From the NCBI GenBank assembly GCA_037951165.1, contig JBBDHG010000011.1, forward strand, positions 1,329,001-1,393,000: 64,000 bases of DNA. Reading direction: 5' to 3'. The translations under genes and the position numbers were made by a program. This document shows, piece after piece, positions 25,000 through 36,958 of this stretch. This stretch comes from Lophius americanus (lineage: Eukaryota; Chordata; Actinopteri; Lophiiformes; Lophiidae). The notes under the pieces were generated by a model. The model did not search any database and was not told the origin of the DNA. It saw nothing but the letters and a program-made list of their open reading frames with translations. Positions within the stretch are counted from its first letter, which is position 1. The number at the start of each line of letters is the position of its first letter.

Positions 25000-26860
25000 G
25001 ACATCCTTGGCTGTATCGTTAAGACTTATTGGTGTGAACCAGATGCACAGGATTGAAAAGATCCCTCTTCTCTTTTCTCATTTTAAATTGTTTTTGTCTG
25101 GATAATATGACTTTAGATTCCCCAAAATGTGATTCAAATCAAACAGGAGATCTGATCCCACTGATGATGGGTCAAAAATAGACATTTCCTCGGCTCGAGG
25201 GGTTACAAAGACAAGAACTTCTTTTTAATGTTTAGCAGGGCGCCAACCTGAGTAAAAAATATTATCAAGGGAAAGGCATTACCACTGAGAGTCAGTGGAA
25301 TTCATGAGAAAGTAAAATCAATATCCTCTCATAATGCTAGACCAGGCTGCTTGAGTGAAACAGTGTGCTTTATAATAAAAGACCTCTTTTTGGATTTTGA
25401 ATCAAAACAAGAAAAAAATCCCAGGCTTGCCTTTGCAGACTGATGTGTAAGCGCATGATGTTTACCAGAGATGGAAACTAAAATGTATGGTGTAATAGCT
25501 TTCGATATCTGAGGGAACACACATCAATGAGCTCCTTGATTTCCTCTGATGTCAAACCTGGAGAAAAAAAATCAATATGACGGATGAATCCGTATTTACA
25601 CACGTCACCTGATAAACTGTGACTAACAGAAAGATGTCAACAAGCTATTAATGTTTCAGGAGAAGATTGGTTTTTGAGGTTAAGTAGGGAATTAAATAAG
25701 GGCCCTCTTATTTTTAGCCATGAATTCACTGGTTTGGAGTAAGACTACAGATGTTTTTGCCCTTATTTTTTCATTTTCATACAGATTTAGCTCACAGTCC
25801 TCCGTAGGATGGATCTAATCTGACATTTGCCATTCTTAATCTCAATCCTGCCAGCATGCAATCCTGTGCAGGATGCATAATTGCAAGGGATGTTAGCAGT
25901 CACACACACATGCACATTTTGAATTGTCACATACAGGTTGGGCTCTATTCATGTCCTATTAACCAAAGGCTCTTCACATGGTGATTAATGTTAAAGAAAT
26001 ACCCCCCTCCCCATTATCATATCCTATTATAAAATGTTAGACACAATCGCCCAAGTCTGTCCATATGCTGTGGATTCGCTGTCGGGTACGATCGAAGTTT
26101 GAATGTGAAGCAAAATACATTTTCACCCACAGTCCCTCGCTATACCCCCTGACTGAACCATGTGTCGGGGAAAAACATAAAAGGTTTGCTCAGTGGACAT
26201 GTTTTTGCCCTCAGGGGTACACAAACCCAATAGCTAGCAAGCTAGCTAGCCGTCTCACTTTGAGTGCATCTGTGCTTTCCTGGTGGTAGACACTGGAAAT
26301 TGAGGTCATGATCCTCATGAGTGTGTGAGTCAGGATCGGCTGAGATCTCTCTCCTGTTTCTCTATTTCAAGGTGCACATCTGTGAAATATCTATTTCTTA
26401 TATCTCTGCACATGAAGCTGCTCTCTATCCGAGAATTCACACAAATATGTTGAATACTTTTTGTAAATTTGAGGCGGATTTTGCACATTCAAACTGTTGC
26501 TTGACATTGTTTTTTTTCATATCTATGTACAACCATACGTCCATTAGAGTCGTATATTGTTCGATACGCACAGGATCAAACTGATCTCATTGCAGAATGT
26601 CTGTACTGCACTATAAATGTGAGACCAATCCATTCTTTTATGCTTTCATTCCCCTTTCATCAAGGAGTGTGTGTGGATATGATGGTAAAATAAATACATA
26701 ATCATTTCACTAAATATGCATAACAACAAAGTGAGGAGATTTGAATAGTTACCAGACCTACTGTCACATCCTTTATTCAATGTGGTAGTAATCCCAGTTG
26801 GCTGAAAAATCAAAATCAAATAACTCTGAAGTATTTGTTTGTCCTCAATTTGTATGACTT
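25000..26860. other. No supported feature
   Basis: AT-rich DNA with chance frames only. Confidence 0.45.
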
Positions 26861-26869
26861 TGAATTAAA

Positions 26870-27370
26870 TTTTTTATTTATTTGTGTTAAATTTGTATAC
26901 ATTTTTAAGTCAGTTTGTGTCACTTTAGTTACATTTTATATTTCACCATAGTTTCAATCTCTTTGTTGTCACTTTTGAACTGCTCTTGTCAGTTTGGATC
27001 TCTTTGTTGTCAGTCTCTGATTTAATTTTGTGTCTCTTCTTGGTACGTTTGTGTCTAGTTGGGTTAATTTGGTGGCCCTATAGTTAGTGTGTGTCTCCGC
27101 GGTCAGTTTGTTTGCCTTTGTGGTCAGATAATTAGTCTTTGTCCCATGTTTGCATCTCGTTGTGTCCTGTTTCTCTCTAATGTCTCTGTTCACTTCATTG
27201 CCATCAGGCTTCCATCTGTTTAGGGTCAGTTTGCATCTTTTTATAATTTTCCACCTGGTTGTTCCATTTCCCTGTCACTCTGTATGTCATTATAGAGATT
27301 TTTCTTCCTTCATAAGTCGTTTTGTGTCTATTAAGGCTCATTATTGTGTCTATTTCTTATTTCTTGATAG
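26870..27370. repeat. Degenerate minisatellite, about 20-bp unit
   Basis: Diverged tandem units related to TTTGTGTCTCTTTGTTGTCA recur across the interval (for example GTTTGGATCTCTTTGTTGTC, TTTGTGTCTCTTCTTGG, TTTGTTTGCCTTTGTGGTCA, TTTGTGTCTATT). The reverse strand is therefore read as a low-complexity threonine/lysine-rich frame, which is not a gene. A tandem repeat with this kind of unit is familiar in fish genomes. Confidence 0.7.
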
Positions 27371-27439
27371 ACTTTACAACAAAGAATGGAGATCTAATGT
27401 AAGAAAGATTATCCTGTGGTACAGTACGGCGAGAGTCAC

Positions 27440-27840
27440 GGCTCATACCACTCTGTCATCCTCACCTTTCACACACACTTGGTCTCAATTACCTGCTTCA
27501 CAGCCTGTGGCATTAATTGATATCAGCTGCACTTATTCACCCAGTCACTGTGTCACACCTGCATGATTAGCCCATCAACATCAGCTGCTGTCTTTAAATA
27601 TAACTCTCTCTCCATTCATCTGCTTCTTGCATTATGTTGGTTCGCGTGCCCTCCACCTCCCCATCTCCACTTAGTCCTCGGACGTCCATCAGCCTCATTA
27701 TTCATCAGCCGCCACCACCAGTGGCGGCTGGTGGTGCTGCTCAGACAAGGGACCCTTCGATCACAATTTCCCCAAAGACACTGCCAAAGACATTTTAATA
27801 GACTCGTTATCACACATCTGCTGTGTAATTAATCATTCAT
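27440..27840 (+). repeat. LTR-like dispersed repeat, copy 1
   Basis: Paralogous to 46660-47125. Shared blocks are ATTGATATCAGCTGCAC, a CACCTGCATGATTAGCC phrase, CATCAGCTGCTGTCTTTAAA, CTCTCTCCATTCATCT and the GTGCCCTCCACCTCCCCATC region. The layout (a TATA-like TTTAAATATA at 27593-27602, an initiator-like CTCTCTCC just after, and an A/T-rich 3' end with polyadenylation-like sequence) suggests a solo long terminal repeat. No gag or pol sequence adjoins it. The exact ends and target duplication were not found. Confidence 0.5.
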
Positions 27841-28021
27841 CTCTTCAACATCTTGTCTTCTCTGATTGAAATGCTAACAGTCAGTTCGAACGTGACACCC
27901 GGGAACAGGGGCATAAGGGCTTGATAAGCAGTAGTAATGGTTCTGTGCTTAAGAGGAGCATCCTCATGTAAATGTCATCGACACATATATGATGTTGGAC
28001 GAGGTGCAGACACGGCTGCCA

Positions 28022-28242
28022 CTATGCAGTTCTCACTGTGCCAAAGCCTCCATAACTGGTCTTGAGCAGGTGAAAGACAGCTGAGGCCAGCAGGATGACA
28101 GCAAGAACAGCTGATCCCAGCTGAACTAGCTTGGAGCTAACCCAGATGAGGAAGCTCCTCTGTAATCGGGGTCCCTGAGGTAATCTAAGCAGGACATTAT
28201 CTGCTTCGCTGCCACTCTGCAGCATCTGGAGGCTTGCACCAC
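28022..28242 (-). CDS. Candidate C-terminal exon of a membrane-anchored protein
   Basis: On the minus strand, an acceptor-like GCCTTTTCTGTGCAG ends at 28243. The exon then runs in one open phase (two bases complete a split codon) through a methionine at 28225 to a TAG at 28022. The visible 67 residues after that methionine carry a basic/hydrophobic lead (LRLPQGPRLQRSFLIW), a hydrophobic span at about residues 33-54 (VQLGSAVLAVILLASAVFHL) and a short polar end (KTSYGGFGTVRTA). That layout suits a C-terminal membrane anchor. Codon use and GC content are clearly higher than in the flanks. I do not recognise the protein. The rest of the gene would lie at higher coordinates, possibly starting at 38.4-38.8 kb. 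The LTR-like repeat sits about 180 bp downstream, and I see no AATAAA before it. Confidence 0.4.
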
Positions 28243-28259
28243 CTGCACAGAAAAGGCCT

Positions 28260-29370
28260 CTTGCTGTCCTCTGTCTCTTTTTATCCTCGTTTTCTTTTTT
28301 TTAACTTTTCTCTCCCAGACGTGGTGCAAATACGCAGCCAGTTTGATATATGTGCTTGAGAATCATGGATCACGACCCCATCCCTGTTTTTCTGAACATT
28401 TGTCTCCTCACTGAAGCCACCGTGCTCTAATAGGACCTGGAAACTAAGAAAGATTCCTCTGCTGTGCTGCTGCCATTTGGATTACTTATAAATTATGTTT
28501 TCGGTTATATTATTCAAATGAATGATGTTCATAGTCATGCCCAGGTCGCTTCCAAGATTTCCAGTGCTGGCTTTTCATACAAGGGTTTGGGGGCAGTTAC
28601 ACAAAAAGAACTTCATTTAATTTCTGTTAATTCATTATTTTTCATTTTAAGGTTAATTTAATTATGCCTATGACAACTGAAAGTTGTTTGCAACCTTTCA
28701 TTCCAAGAGCAATCAAATTTTAAACATTATAAAATTGACCGGTAAGACTTGCACTTCATGGGCATTTAAACTTTCTATCTTTTTATTGTGCGCAGATAAC
28801 ATTTTTAAGTTAATTTGTTCTGTTACCATTGATTTGCTCTGTTGTATCTCTTTCTTTTTTTAAGTTACATTAATTCAAAGACAGTTTTTCACCCTGGAAG
28901 TACACTATTCTGAACAGCGGATCATTGTGCCTTTTCATGAGCCATTATTCAAGCCTCTGCTACTCCACTCAGCGCCAAACCACAAGCACTAAAACGGATA
29001 AACAGACTGGGGTATTGAAGATATTTGCAATTTCTCGCAATTTCCGTGAAATGTTAAAGTGTTTTTTTTTGACAAACCAATCACGTGCTACCAGACCAAA
29101 ACGCCAAAACTTAGACAAACAGATCACGGGACAGCTTCATCTCAAGAGCTGCCGTCTCCATCAATACTCCGCTACAACACACACACAGACACACACACAT
29201 ATTCTTATTGCTCAAGAGTACTGAACTTGAGCATTATGAACTTTTATGTTGTGTGATAATATGATCTACCACTATTAGCGTTGTAACAATGTTCTAGCTA
29301 TCTATGGACCCACAACCTCTTAGTGAGTTTTTCATTACTCTAAAACGTTATAAATTAAGGACAGATTATT
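28260..29370. other. No supported feature
   Basis: AT-rich DNA. A short CA run is at 29177-29199. Confidence 0.45.
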
Positions 29371-29384
29371 ATTATTATCAAAAT

Positions 29385-29645
29385 GTGTTCATATTTAGTC
29401 CACATTTGGTGCATTTGAATCCACTCATGGAGATCTATCTTCTATATATCATACTTTTTTCTAATAGTTCATATTTTACTCACTGGTGGATCTTTTTTTT
29501 AATGAAAAACCCTGGTTTTTGGACATAACTTCACATTTGGATCGAGGAGTTCAATCAGTGGAATTGCTTGTAGAATGCAGGGGATTGTGGGCTTTTTTGG
29601 GATATACCCTTGCTGTCAGGGACTACGTCGTAGGTCCCGTTCTGC
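29385..29645 (-). repeat. Family A copy, 5' half
   Basis: Reverse orientation. Its 5' terminus (reverse complement CCCTGACAGCAAGGGTATAT CCC) lies at about 29640. Then come ACAATCCCCTGCATTCTACA, AGCAATTCCACTGATTGAAC, and the GTGCATTTGAATCCACTCAT stretch at 29410-29430. It shares the CACCAAATTTGGACTAAAT-type segment with the other copies. Confidence 0.75.
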
Positions 29646-30699
29646 TATGGTGGAGTATCATTTCTCCGTGGGAATCCAATAAAAAGAAAGACAGAACTTG
29701 GAAATTTGTGTACAAGGTCACAGATGCCTCCGCTACTGAAAGAAGTAAAATTGCGCTGATGTGGATTGAACACAAGCTTTTTCATACATGAACGATAAGA
29801 GCATCGAGTTTAAATGCGTCTAATGGGTAACCTTATATGACCCCAATGGTATAAAAATCTTATTATTCAATCATCTTCCGGATTTCGATTTGCTTCCCTC
29901 TAATTCTCCTCTTCCTGGCATAATAAATCTATTTTAATATAAGCTTGAGTTTCTGATGGTTTTTAACTCATCATGTTTTACTGCAGCATCATCGTTCTTT
30001 TCTGTCAAAACATTTCAGACAAATTTCCATAATTCTATGTATACACCGGAGCGGAGACTTTCCATTTTCACATGTATTTTCACAAAATACAGACTAGAAA
30101 TATTTTTAAGTAAGGCCATCTTTCTGCCCATGGGTTGCACTTAAATAATGAAATTTCCACAGACGGATGTGAAAAACATGTATTACAATGCCAAAAAGTT
30201 AAGTGTGGTCAACAAGAACAAACAATAGAAATCAACTTTTTTTCTGAAATTGTACTTCAATAATAGGTGGTTTGGTGGGCAGGAACAGACTGCTGGAGTG
30301 ACGATGTGAATTTTGATGCATTCCCGTCTAAGAATAAGTAGAAAACCGCACTTATAAGTTTCAGGGGCAGCCATGCAGATCTATAAGTAATCTGAAAAGT
30401 AATTCTGAATGTTTTTTTTATACTTTGGGAGTAATTTGATGAACAGTATGATTAGAAAATTGTATTGAATTTCTTCAGTCGACCTGAAACAGATGTGGCG
30501 CTGGAGGCTATCAGGTTGGCTGGATCAATGGCTGCACACTGAGCAGCAGAACAGCACACACTCTTAGAAATGAAATGTAGATGTTGGAATTACATTACGA
30601 CTGTTTTATGTTGAAAGAACTAAATAATTGCATCTGACAATTGAAAGTAGGGAGTCTTATTGCATTAATCAAATATTAAACTATCTCAGAATTATATAA

Positions 30700-31090
30700 T
30701 TGTGATTAGCAAAGTCAACATAACTGTGTTTAAAGACTCAAACAAATTTGCGTCTTTCCAAAATTCTGTTCAGTAAATGAAAAATAAATGTTGTTTGTAA
30801 TACATTTTTTTTTTTTTAACAAAAGCTTTGTTGCATCTTTGACAATTAAAACAACTTTAATTGTATTAATGGAATTTTAAAAGGTTTTGCAATTACTGTA
30901 TTTTGATTATTAATATCAACATTATTTTGATTAGTAAATTCAACATTACTAAGTTTAGTAGATGCAACATGACTGTTCAGTAAATTGAACATAATTTTAT
31001 CCTCAGAGTTAAGCGTAACTGTGTTTAGTACGTGCGACATAATTGTGTTTAGCACGTAACTGTATTTGGTGAATGAAACATGACTCATGA
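30700..31090. repeat. Degenerate minisatellite, about 27-30-bp unit
   Basis: Repeated variants of AACATAACTGTGTTTAGTA and AAATTCAACATTA recur at irregular 27-30 bp spacing. Because many units are near a multiple of three, the minus strand keeps an open frame with a visible protein-level repeat (STKLSNVEFTNQNNVDINNQ). I read this as a by-product of the repeat, not as a gene. Confidence 0.65.
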
Positions 31091-31426
31091 ATCATACCTG
31101 TGTGATTTAACTCTTAACCAGTACGATTCTTAGTCCTCTGCTTAACAAGTATATACTAATAATTGCTTTTAAAACCTTTTCTCATTCATTAAACCTATTT
31201 TTGTGGGACTGGTTGGCTTGTCAAAGTTAAGTAAATGTGATGTTTTATCATTTAGGGTGTAAGTACTCTCTTAGTGAGTTTTGCTAATACTTCTTATCAG
31301 ATTCCATCTTTATGCCCATTTAAAGTTCGAAAACGAAATACTCTGAGAATTTGTTGGCTGTTGATAAGGGGGAAAAGAAGGGAATGTGGCTTTAGTGATC
31401 TTTTTTTAAACGGCATACTCCATCAA

Positions 31427-31445
31427 ACATACACACACACACACA
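31427..31445. repeat. Short CA microsatellite
   Basis: About eight CA units. Confidence 0.9.
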
Positions 31446-32286
31446 TGCATACAGCAGCTCTCGCTATGTGTGTGTTTTACCTCCTGAATTATGGTGCAAA
31501 GCCAATAAATAAATATACATCGGCCGTGTTGATGAAGATTCTTACTAACTCCTCCAAAGTGTCTTCATTAGCAGTTCATCGATTTACAAGAATGACACAA
31601 TCGAGACTTAACATTAATGAAATATAACTAAAACTTTTGCATCCACCTGAATTTCCAATAGTACCATCAGTTCACAGTGTGGCGATGCAGACGGCTCATT
31701 TATGTGAAGCAATCTAACTGAAATGGTTCCCATAATAGACACTGGGAAGTCATTCAGTCTGACCCTGTTCTTCCGATATGAGTTTAATTGCCCAGAATAT
31801 GAAGCGAGAGATACCCCCACTTATCAAATTAACGGCTCAGGAAAGGACGGTAAAGTACTTAACGCTAGTTTCAGTGGAATGAGTCGTGCCAAAGGTAAGC
31901 TGTTTATCTGTTAAAGGGGCGGAGCAGGTGGAGAACGCCGCGGCGAGAGTCAAACAGGACTCGCATATTGGGTTTGGTTTGATAGAAATGTGAATAGATC
32001 CTCTTTTACATGTTAATAATATGTTCTACTCAAGCAGAAATTAGTCATTTAACAACTTTTGCTCCACTTTGCTCAACTTGGCTGCACATTCTTCTCGGCG
32101 GAGGTTTTCATGGGTGAAAGAAACTTTTCAACAATCATTTGTTTATATTTTATTTTTAAGAAATAATTTAAAAATTGACGACAGCGCTCCCATTCAACTA
32201 TATTTAGTAGAAACAATACATTAATAATGCAGTATGTATTTCTTATTTACAAATTGCTATGGGATGCATGCCATTTTCTTTATCAT

Positions 32287-32757
32287 TTATTCAGATCAGC
32301 CATTACATTACAGCCACCTGCCAGAAGAGCTCTATAATGTTCTGATACCTGTCTATTGCAACATGTGTTAACTTTTTCGGGCAAATTGCGCTACAACAGC
32401 TCTCCTGGTTTTGTCTTCACCCATCAGTCTTCGCATTAGCGAGGCCTTAAGTGGTTCACCAGTTTTCCATCCTCAGACTACTTTGGTAGATGCTAACCAC
32501 TGCAGACTTGAATTACCTAACAAGACCCGCAGTACTGGAGTTGCTCTGACCCAGACAGTTTTCTATCACAATTTTTCAAGGTTGCTCTAACTCCTATGAA
32601 TGCCCATATTTCCTTGCTTCCGACTCATCAGCTTGAAGACAAAATGCTCATTTCCTGCATAAATATGTCTCACTCACTGACAGGTGCCATGATAATGAGA
32701 TAATCAGTGTTATTCTGATTTCACGTGTCAGTGGTTACATTTTACGGCCGAATAAAT
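32287..32757 (-). mobile_element. Internally deleted Tc1-like element (MITE) with both ends
   Basis: Both terminal repeat regions are present: GATCAGCCATTACATTACAG at the left, and CAGTGGTTACATTTTACGGC at the right in inverted form. Internal sequence in minus orientation includes the 5' leader (GGTGCCATGATAATGAGATA is the reverse of the leader) and part of the transposase start (AGTTGCTCTGACCCAGAC, reverse). It then jumps to the AGAGCTGTTGTAGCGCAATT region and directly to the other terminus. At about 470 bp, most of the transposase gene is missing, so it could move only with an enzyme supplied elsewhere. TATA-like flanks match the TA target of this superfamily. Confidence 0.75.
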
Positions 32758-33309
32758 ATGCAGAAAATAGTTTACTTCTTTCATTCTGTTTCCTTTTCGA
32801 GCAATCTCTTCATTTTGCCCCCTGCATTTCTGAAACCACACATACTCCCGTAGCCAGGACGTACATAAGAGTGCTGCATTTCGATTTTTGTGACTTTGAC
32901 ATAAAAAATTCAGTGGATCTTAAGGTTTTCAAACAGCATTTGAAATCAAGCTTTGGAAAATCTGGGTGCATTCAAGGAACCGAGAGGCAAATAACCTCAA
33001 TACAAATGAAATCTCTGCCGAAGATTCTTATGTAAGACCTCCTGTCAGATTTCCTTGTTTGTTTGAGAATTGACATCGTGTTTTCTTGTTTTCAATCTTC
33101 CATATGTGTGAATTAAAACTGAGGGGGAAAAAAAAGGTGAAGCTTGTTGGAAAGATAAACGACGATGAATCCAAGCAGGTAACATTTATCTGAGGACTGC
33201 AGCGGTTGCATCACATGCAACTGGATACAACATCCCATATTAGCTACACACCAATTGTAAACAAGATACAATGTTTGTCCCGAAAGGTGCTGTTTCAATT
33301 AGACTTGCA

Positions 33310-33313
<4 letters not shown>

Positions 33314-33349
<36 letters not shown>
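33314..33349. repeat. CA microsatellite
   Basis: About 18 uninterrupted CA units, the longest pure dinucleotide tract in the window. Confidence 0.97.
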
Positions 33350-33351
<2 letters not shown>

Positions 33352-33492
33352 TACACACGTCCTCTAGTTAAGCACTTACTTAGTGCAAAAAGTTGCCCCA
33401 GCATGATGTTTTATTCATGCTATCAGAGGTACATCCATTCATGAGCTATCATATTTCTCTCCAAGTCTCCTGTGTGGGCCTGGCTTGGGCTA

Positions 33493-33678
33493 GATAACAG
33501 GGAATCTGGCTGGAGGGGAAGACACAACACCGCAGGAGGTAATAGAAGCTATCATAACGCTCAGGAGGAGAGATGTCCGGGAGCTGGTACTGTGGCGGGA
33601 ACACCTATCACCCAGGAACATGAATGGAACGCTGATGCGCTGTGATGCTGTGACTCGAGATTTAAAAGGCAACGTCTG
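33493..33678 (+). other. GC-rich open stretch, possible exon, low support
   Basis: A short region richer in G+C and CpG than its surroundings. One plus-strand frame is open from a stop just upstream to a TGA at about 33678. It reads TPQEVIEAIITLRRRDVREL, then VLWREHLSPRNMNGTLMRC. The composition is protein-like (amphipathic, arginine-rich), and GATAACAG just before it could act as a weak acceptor, but it lacks a good pyrimidine tract. The opposite strand is also open for 60 codons. I do not recognise the sequence. Confidence 0.2.
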
Positions 33679-34739
33679 AATAGATTGGAATCCTGTTCAT
33701 CCTAAAAGTAGATTTATCTCCATATTCCTTAAAGTAGTGTTTAATTGTTTTTAATGCCTGAATAGTTAATTATTTGGATGCTATTGATTGTCCAAACGTG
33801 AGAGTTTTGTTGATTGCACAGAATCAAATATTTGATTGACTTTTGCTCCCCTCCTCTCGCTGGTGCATCCACATTAAATAGCAGCGCAAACAAAGACTAT
33901 AAGATTTTTTTCCAAATTGTCTCACAACTGAAAAACTATTAAAATCCCCCGGCGGCTCTTTATCTACATCTGGGAAATCAATACATGATAACAGCTTTCC
34001 AATAAATGATGAATCCCACGATCTTAATACTCGAATCAACCTGCATTATTAAAAATGTATCTTTTCTGTACGTGGATTTTTATTCGATGATTATCAATGG
34101 TACATTTCAACCCATTAAGCAGCGCTAATCCTGATCCGGCATGTCGGCTTGTTTAATGACACCAAAGCCCTACAGCCTATTCTCCGACTTAATGGTCCAC
34201 TCTCATCTGTTTTATAGGTCTACAATACCGCACAGACCAAACTCATGTCCTCCTTAATACATATGTATCAAGATAGAACCCATTCATGACAACTGACGCC
34301 CAATCCGGACTCAGTGCTAAGAATAGAAATCCAACACTAGGGCCAGAACTGTAAAAAGGTATGAGGTAAATGAACGTTAATGAGTCTCAGCACTGTCTGC
34401 CTACAAACAGACTAAAGGAGGAGTAATGTAGCGAGGATGAGGATGGAGAGCTGCGCTGTGGCAGTGGTCCTGTGTATGTATGTGCAACGCTGTGAAAAAA
34501 AGAGTTTTAATAATTTTTTTTTTTTTTTTGCCAAATTGCAACAGTAAGAATGTCTTAAATAGTGCTGTGGGTGATTTGTTGAATAACCCATACATCTAAA
34601 GTCCAATGGAAAGTTTGCAAGTCTTACAGATTTTCTGTATTTTAAAGTCTCTTTGGAAATCCAGCAGCTGTCCACGGGATAATGCGGAGGTTGCCCTATT
34701 GTTAATAGAATAAAAAGCTTACTTTGTTGCAGTAGAGAT

Positions 34740-34806
34740 GTTGAACAAGATAGTTAAGTAAAGATGGATGCCTTAAGACCTGGAGGCATGAGTTTGAGAC
34801 CCGGGG
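34740..34806 (+). repeat. Possible tRNA-SINE head fragment
   Basis: GGCATGAGTTTGAGACCCGG contains a B-box-like GAGTTTGAGACCC preceded by TTAAGACCTGGA. The A box is poor and no SINE body follows, so this is a weak call. Confidence 0.25.
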
Positions 34807-35166
34807 ATGCGCCTCTATGCGGTGATTTATTGTTATTCTTTTTTACGGATTTATTTTTTCTGCTTCAAAAGTTACATTAAAACTTTGCTTAATATTTTTT
34901 TTTTTTTTTTTTTAATGTATTATGTATTCAGGATTTTCAATAAGATTCTTTCACATGCACACCCGATGAAGTTGACATCTATAATTACCCTAATTAAAGA
35001 AACAGGCCATGATTTGATTTTTCTACTGTCATCATATCTGGAAAACAATGTAAACAATGACAATCAAGTTTAATAGGAAAAATACTATTACACTGTATAT
35101 TATATTGTAACAAACTGGTTACAATATAAATAAACCTGAATAAACAATCATTCAAGAAATTAGATG

Positions 35167-35207
35167 TTGAATATATGGTATTTATTTCCTACATACCATA
35201 TATTCAA
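35167..35207. repeat. Perfect 14-bp stem hairpin
   Basis: TTGAATATATGGTA (35167-35180) pairs perfectly with TACCATATATTCAA (35194-35207) around a 13-base loop. The DNA is AT-rich and no relative is seen elsewhere in the window. Confidence 0.85.
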
Positions 35208-36419
35208 AGTAAAATTGCTAATTGCAAAGTAAAAGTATATATATATAGCTAAATATATTGTAATGTATGTCTTTTAAAAGATTTATTTATTTATTTTCTG
35301 TAATGTCCATATAATCTGATAGTGAATGTGCTTTACGCCATGGAAAACAGGAAAATAACTCTTGATGCAGGTCTTGAATAAAGTCAAGTAGGTAGCTCTT
35401 AAGGTATTTCTACAGGTTGACAAAACATCTGATTCCTTTAATAATCTACTGTAAACAAACAACAGCTCCCAACGGGGAAATATTCTCTTACTGAAACTGC
35501 AGACTTGTGTTTTTCCATTGTGTTTTACAGTGAGGTTTTGGGAACTTCAATTGCCACTACTCCACCATAATGTACAATAATGAAATGAAATACATACCAA
35601 TAAATAAATAACTTCATTGATAAATACATATTTTACTGCTGCGCTGTATAAAGAGACTGTTTATAAAAATAAATTTATATCATAAAACGTGGGGGATATG
35701 TTTTGATGTATATCAGTCCTGTGGAACAGTCTTGAAAAGGAATTAAGAATCTTTAGATCACTGTTTTCTACAAATTAAAAAAAATAAAATAAGGGTGTGA
35801 ACAAACATGAACTGAGGTATGACTTTGTTCCGTCAAAAATTCAAAAATGAATTAAAACAACAAACTGAAATGACGTCAAAATGGAGAAGATTAGTACTTT
35901 TGTTGTTCACATGTTTGCTCCGTTTTTTGTTTAGTTTTCTCGCCGCTGTAATCTAAGAATCAAATGTTTACGTAGAACTTGATATGTAACAAGAATAATG
36001 CACCTGATCTTCCGTCTGCACCTTTTGGGTTAAAAAAAGGCACTCGAAAAGGGAAAAACTGCTAATATGACCACAGTGTTTTGTAGAATACTTTACACAG
36101 ACTCTACAGTAAGCATCATATGATGCACTATAAAAGCTTAATTTACAGCACAACCTGTGTTGCCCCTGTCATCAATCAGTGATGCTGCTGAAACAACACT
36201 GGTGAAGATCAAAATGTGGAGATTATCCCAACGAATGTTATTATATTATAAACATTCCCACACATGTACAGTATAATGTGCAGTAAATTCATACCCAGCA
36301 AATGTAATTAAAGCCCAGACCTCCCTCAAGTCATTCATCTATTGCAAATGCGTTCCCTCCTACATTACACTATATAAACTAATAAAGTCAGTTCCAATTA
36401 TAGCTAATTTGTCGTACAT

Positions 36420-36958
36420 CAATCAGCCATAACATTATAACCACCAATATGACATTGATTATATTATTGCAATGGCACCTGTCACTGAATTGGATGTGCT
36501 GGGGAGCAATAAGACTTTTATCCTCCTATTGATGTGTTGGAAGCAGGAAAACGGCCATGCCTGAAGATCTGAGGGACATTTGACAACAGACAAATTGTGT
36601 TGTTGTAAGAACTTGATCCGAGCATGTCTAAATCTGCAGGTCTTGTTGGCTGCTTTCAGTCTGCAGTGGTAAGTAGCTACCAAAGTGGTCTAAGGAGGGA
36701 CAGCTGGTGAAATGGTGACAGGATCATTACCTCCAAAGGATCATTGATGCATGTGAGGAGTTGAGGCTATAGGCTGCATTATCTGATCCCAGACAAGAAC
36801 TTCTTTAGCACATGTTGCAGAAAATAATTTATGCTTGTTGTTATCGAAAGGGATCAAAACACACAATGTGTGCAGAGCTTGTTTGGAAACAGATTGTGTA
36901 CAACCTACACATTTCAGGCAGGTGTTTTTAATGTTATGGCTGATTGGCGTCCATATAT
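36420..36958 (+). mobile_element. Tc1-like element with both terminal repeats
   Basis: Left terminal sequence AATCAGCCATAACATTATAA and right terminal sequence TTTTTAATGTTATGGCTGAT are inverted relatives, about 540 bp apart. Between them, in plus orientation, are the leader, GTGTTGGAAGCAGGAAAACG, GGTCTTGTTGGCTGCTTTC and CTACCAAAGTGGTCTAAGGA, which come from the transposase N-terminal (DNA-binding) region. The catalytic region is gone. Broken frames show it is old. Confidence 0.8.

Noticed and set aside
26969..27193. Threonine/lysine-rich minus-strand frame
   Set aside because: Explained by the degenerate 20-bp minisatellite.
31723..31914. 63-codon frame ending at a donor-like CCAAAGGTAAGC
   Set aside because: The donor is good but the frame has no acceptor, no family match and ordinary composition. 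A GC-rich GGGGCGGAGC patch just after it is too short to call a promoter.
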